A stretch of 64,000 nt of DNA. It comes from JAJDTT01 sp965116695 (lineage in GTDB: Bacteria > Acidobacteriota > UBA6911 > RPQK01 > JAJDTT01). The stretch lies in assembly GCA_965116695.1 (NCBI GenBank), contig OZ220706.1, positions 868,001 to 932,000 on the forward strand, given 5' to 3'. Position numbers and translations under genes: made by a program. The first letter of the stretch is position 1. The number at the start of each line of letters is the position of its first letter. The notes under the pieces were generated by a model. That model worked only from the letters and a program-made list of their open reading frames with translations, made no database searches and was not told the origin of the DNA. Of this stretch, positions 62,812 to 64,000 are shown in pieces.

Positions 62812-63054
62812 TCAATCCCGAAACACCGGGTCATACGCCTGCTTCCTGAAGCTCTTGATATCGAACCGCGGATGTCCCGGCGGGATCTTGCTGCGTAATG
62901 TCCCCAGGCGAGAATAGTCGATGCGCCTGGGCCGGATCGTGAAGCCGTCGGGCCCTTCGTTCAGTTCAAGTTCGTCACCGGGCTTCACGCCCAACGCCTC
63001 CAGAACCCGCGCAGGAATCGTGACTTGGCGTTTCGGCGTGATTTTAACGATCAT
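62812..63054 (-). CDS. AbrB/MazE/SpoVT-type DNA-binding protein
   Basis: An 80-residue protein with the swapped-hairpin AbrB motif: IVKITPKRQVTIPARVLEALGVKPGDELEL. The C-terminal tail (RSKIPPGHPRFDIKSFRKQAYDP) resembles antitoxin tails that bind PIN toxins. ATG 63054 opens the domain; a longer frame starts at 63216 without a matching domain. No toxin gene follows downstream before the ParS-type gene. Confidence 0.78.
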   Translation of the reverse strand: MIVKITPKRQVTIPARVLEALGVKPGDELELNEGPDGFTIRPRRIDYSRLGTLRSKIPPGHPRFDIKSFRKQAYDPVFRD

Positions 63055-63574
63055 GGCCAAGCCTCCGTCCAATACCAGAAAATGGGTAAGGTACTGAAAC
63101 CCATCGGCCTCAAGCATTCTAGCATTGGAACCTTGAGTGACGACCAAGTATGTTGATTCCATTCGCCCCTTGGCAGTACGCCCCGCTCCCGTCCTGGACC
63201 CAGGATCGGTGATCATGAGCGAGGCCGATCCCTTGGGGCTTTTTCGTTCTTACGCCAGGAAAATCCAAGAACGATCAAGACCGCAATCCTGAAATCGCAT
63301 TCGGGAGAGGAGCCCGGTACGGTACTCAGATTCGGCTCGACCTCATTTGGAATCCAAGAGCCCACTTGAAACGCACGTCCATTACCCAACCCTGCGTAAC
63401 CGGAACCAATACTTCTTCGCCGGACCGGCGGCGTTCCAGCTCTTGGATCTTCGATTGACCACGTCTTGCTTCGGTTTGGACCGAAGAGGGCGCCCACAAG
63501 GGGCGCCCCTACAAAAATTCTTCGCCCAATTGCACAAGATTTCAAGCGTTAGAAACAAAAGAGGTCAAGGACGA
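63055..63574. other. 520-bp spacer holding the third palindrome
   Basis: No convincing gene is seen. The open frames here run through the palindrome and look like chance coding, for example a minus-strand peptide with FVGAPLVGALF. The spacer separates the defence island from the DUF1501 gene. Confidence 0.45.
63488..63508. repeat. GC-rich palindrome, copy 3 of a dispersed intergenic family
   Basis: GGGCGCC (63488-63494) pairs with GGCGCCC (63502-63508) across a 7-base loop, followed by CCTACAAA. It has the same flanks (GAAGA before, CCTAC after) as copy 2 at 37.3 kb. On the minus strand it would encode FVGAPLVGALF. Confidence 0.6.
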
Positions 63575-64000
63575 CTACGCCAGGATCTCCTTCACCACCC
63601 GGGCTGGGAACTCATCAGTGAGGCGTTCGCTCCGGCCCTCGCGGACCATGACCAGCTCGCGGTGGTCCAGGCCGAGCTGGTGCAGGATGGTGGCGTGCAG
63701 GTCGTGGACGCTCACCCGGTTCTCCACCGCGCGGAAGCCGATCTCGTCGGTGGCGCCGTAGACGGTGCCGCCCTTGACTCCGCCTCCGGCCAGCCAGACG
63801 GAGAATCCGGCAGGTCCATGGTCGCGTCCGGCCAGGTTCCCCTGCCGGCTCTGAGAAAGGGGCAGCCGTCCGAATTCCCCGCCCCAGACCAGCAGCGTCG
63901 AGTCGAGCAGGCCCCGCTGCTTCAGGTCCTTCAGCAGAGCGGCCACCGGTTGATCGGTCTTGCCGCAGGCGTACGCCAGCATCTGCTCCAGGTTCTGGTG
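63575..64000 (-). CDS. DUF1501 protein, C-terminal part (cut by the window end)
   Basis: The last 141 residues of a DUF1501 protein. The conserved tail matches the gene at 2100-3530: LLKDLKQRGLLDSTLLVWGGEFGRLP, AGRDHGPAGFSVWLAGGG, then VSVHDLHATILHQLGLDH and the closing RVVKEILA. The 5' part and the usual cytochrome-type partner would be outside the window. Confidence 0.85.
   Translation of the reverse strand, partial: HQNLEQMLAYACGKTDQPVAALLKDLKQRGLLDSTLLVWGGEFGRLPLSQSRQGNLAGRDHGPAGFSVWLAGGGVKGGTVYGATDEIGFRAVENRVSVHDLHATILHQLGLDHRELVMVREGRSERLTDEFPARVVKEILA

Noticed and set aside
63213..63545. Minus-strand 110-residue open frame with FVGAPLVGALF
   Set aside because: The peptide is the translation of the dispersed palindrome; no domain or ribosome site supports a gene.

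Overview
The window reads as high-GC chromosomal DNA of an uncultured Acidobacteriota-type bacterium; a PVC-group or related environmental lineage cannot be excluded. The reasons are the taxon-typical mix of a TIGR02999-type ECF sigma factor overlapping a membrane Ser/Thr kinase, secreted PQQ-type beta-propellers, DUF1501 proteins, a Planctomycete-type cytochrome/DUF1549/DUF1553 protein, Tat-exported TIM-barrel proteins and a CehA/McbA metallohydrolase. No rRNA or tRNA gene was recognised.

Layout. 0-7.2 kb (minus): partial SbcD/YhaO-like nuclease, PQQ-type propeller, DUF1501 protein and PSD1/cytochrome protein, the last two 5 bp apart. 7.4-16.6 kb (plus): secreted START-like protein, ECF sigma factor and kinase with overlapping ends, CDP-alcohol phosphotransferase, GtrA protein, a second START-like paralogue, a small membrane protein, a DUF3891 protein, then an alkyl-DHAP-synthase homologue followed by a DHRS7B-like reductase, which together look like ether-lipid synthesis. 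16.7-19.6 kb (minus): solute:sodium symporter and MetE-like methyltransferase. 19.7-21.5 kb: a nuclease gene broken by one stop codon, then VapBC. 21.6-28.5 kb: sugar-acid/redox catabolism (enolase-superfamily dehydratase, TIM-barrel isomerase, ferredoxin reductase, aldo/keto reductase, class IV aminotransferase, hydroxyacyl-CoA dehydrogenase). 28.6-31.6 kb: two divergent secreted beta-propeller genes.

31.75-35.56 kb holds the most interesting module: three overlapping plus-strand genes for a UvrD-like helicase, a DarT-like DNA ADP-ribosyltransferase and an ADP-ribosylglycohydrolase with an extra C-terminal region. This looks like a toxin/antidote or anti-phage operon in which an ARH-fold hydrolase stands where DarG normally would. 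35.6-42.6 kb returns to housekeeping/secreted genes (two related TIM-barrel proteins, a nitrilase-family amidase, a CehA/McbA hydrolase).

42.6-63.1 kb is a defence/mobile island. It contains IS and possible group II intron fossils, a DUF4209 gene, an intact IS5-type element with 18-bp ends and a TTAG duplication, a DUF262/AAA(DUF3696)/unknown operon, and a large RM-like system (PLD-SNF2 helicase, DUF1156 adenine methylase, DUF499 ATPase, small partner). HicBA, an orphan Phd antitoxin and a vestigial AAA ATPase are embedded in the RM-like system, and ParS/MbcA-type and AbrB-type antitoxin-like genes follow upstream of it. The window ends in the C-terminal part of another DUF1501 gene. Three copies of a GC-rich intergenic palindrome (28.5, 37.3 and 63.5 kb) mark a dispersed repeat family.
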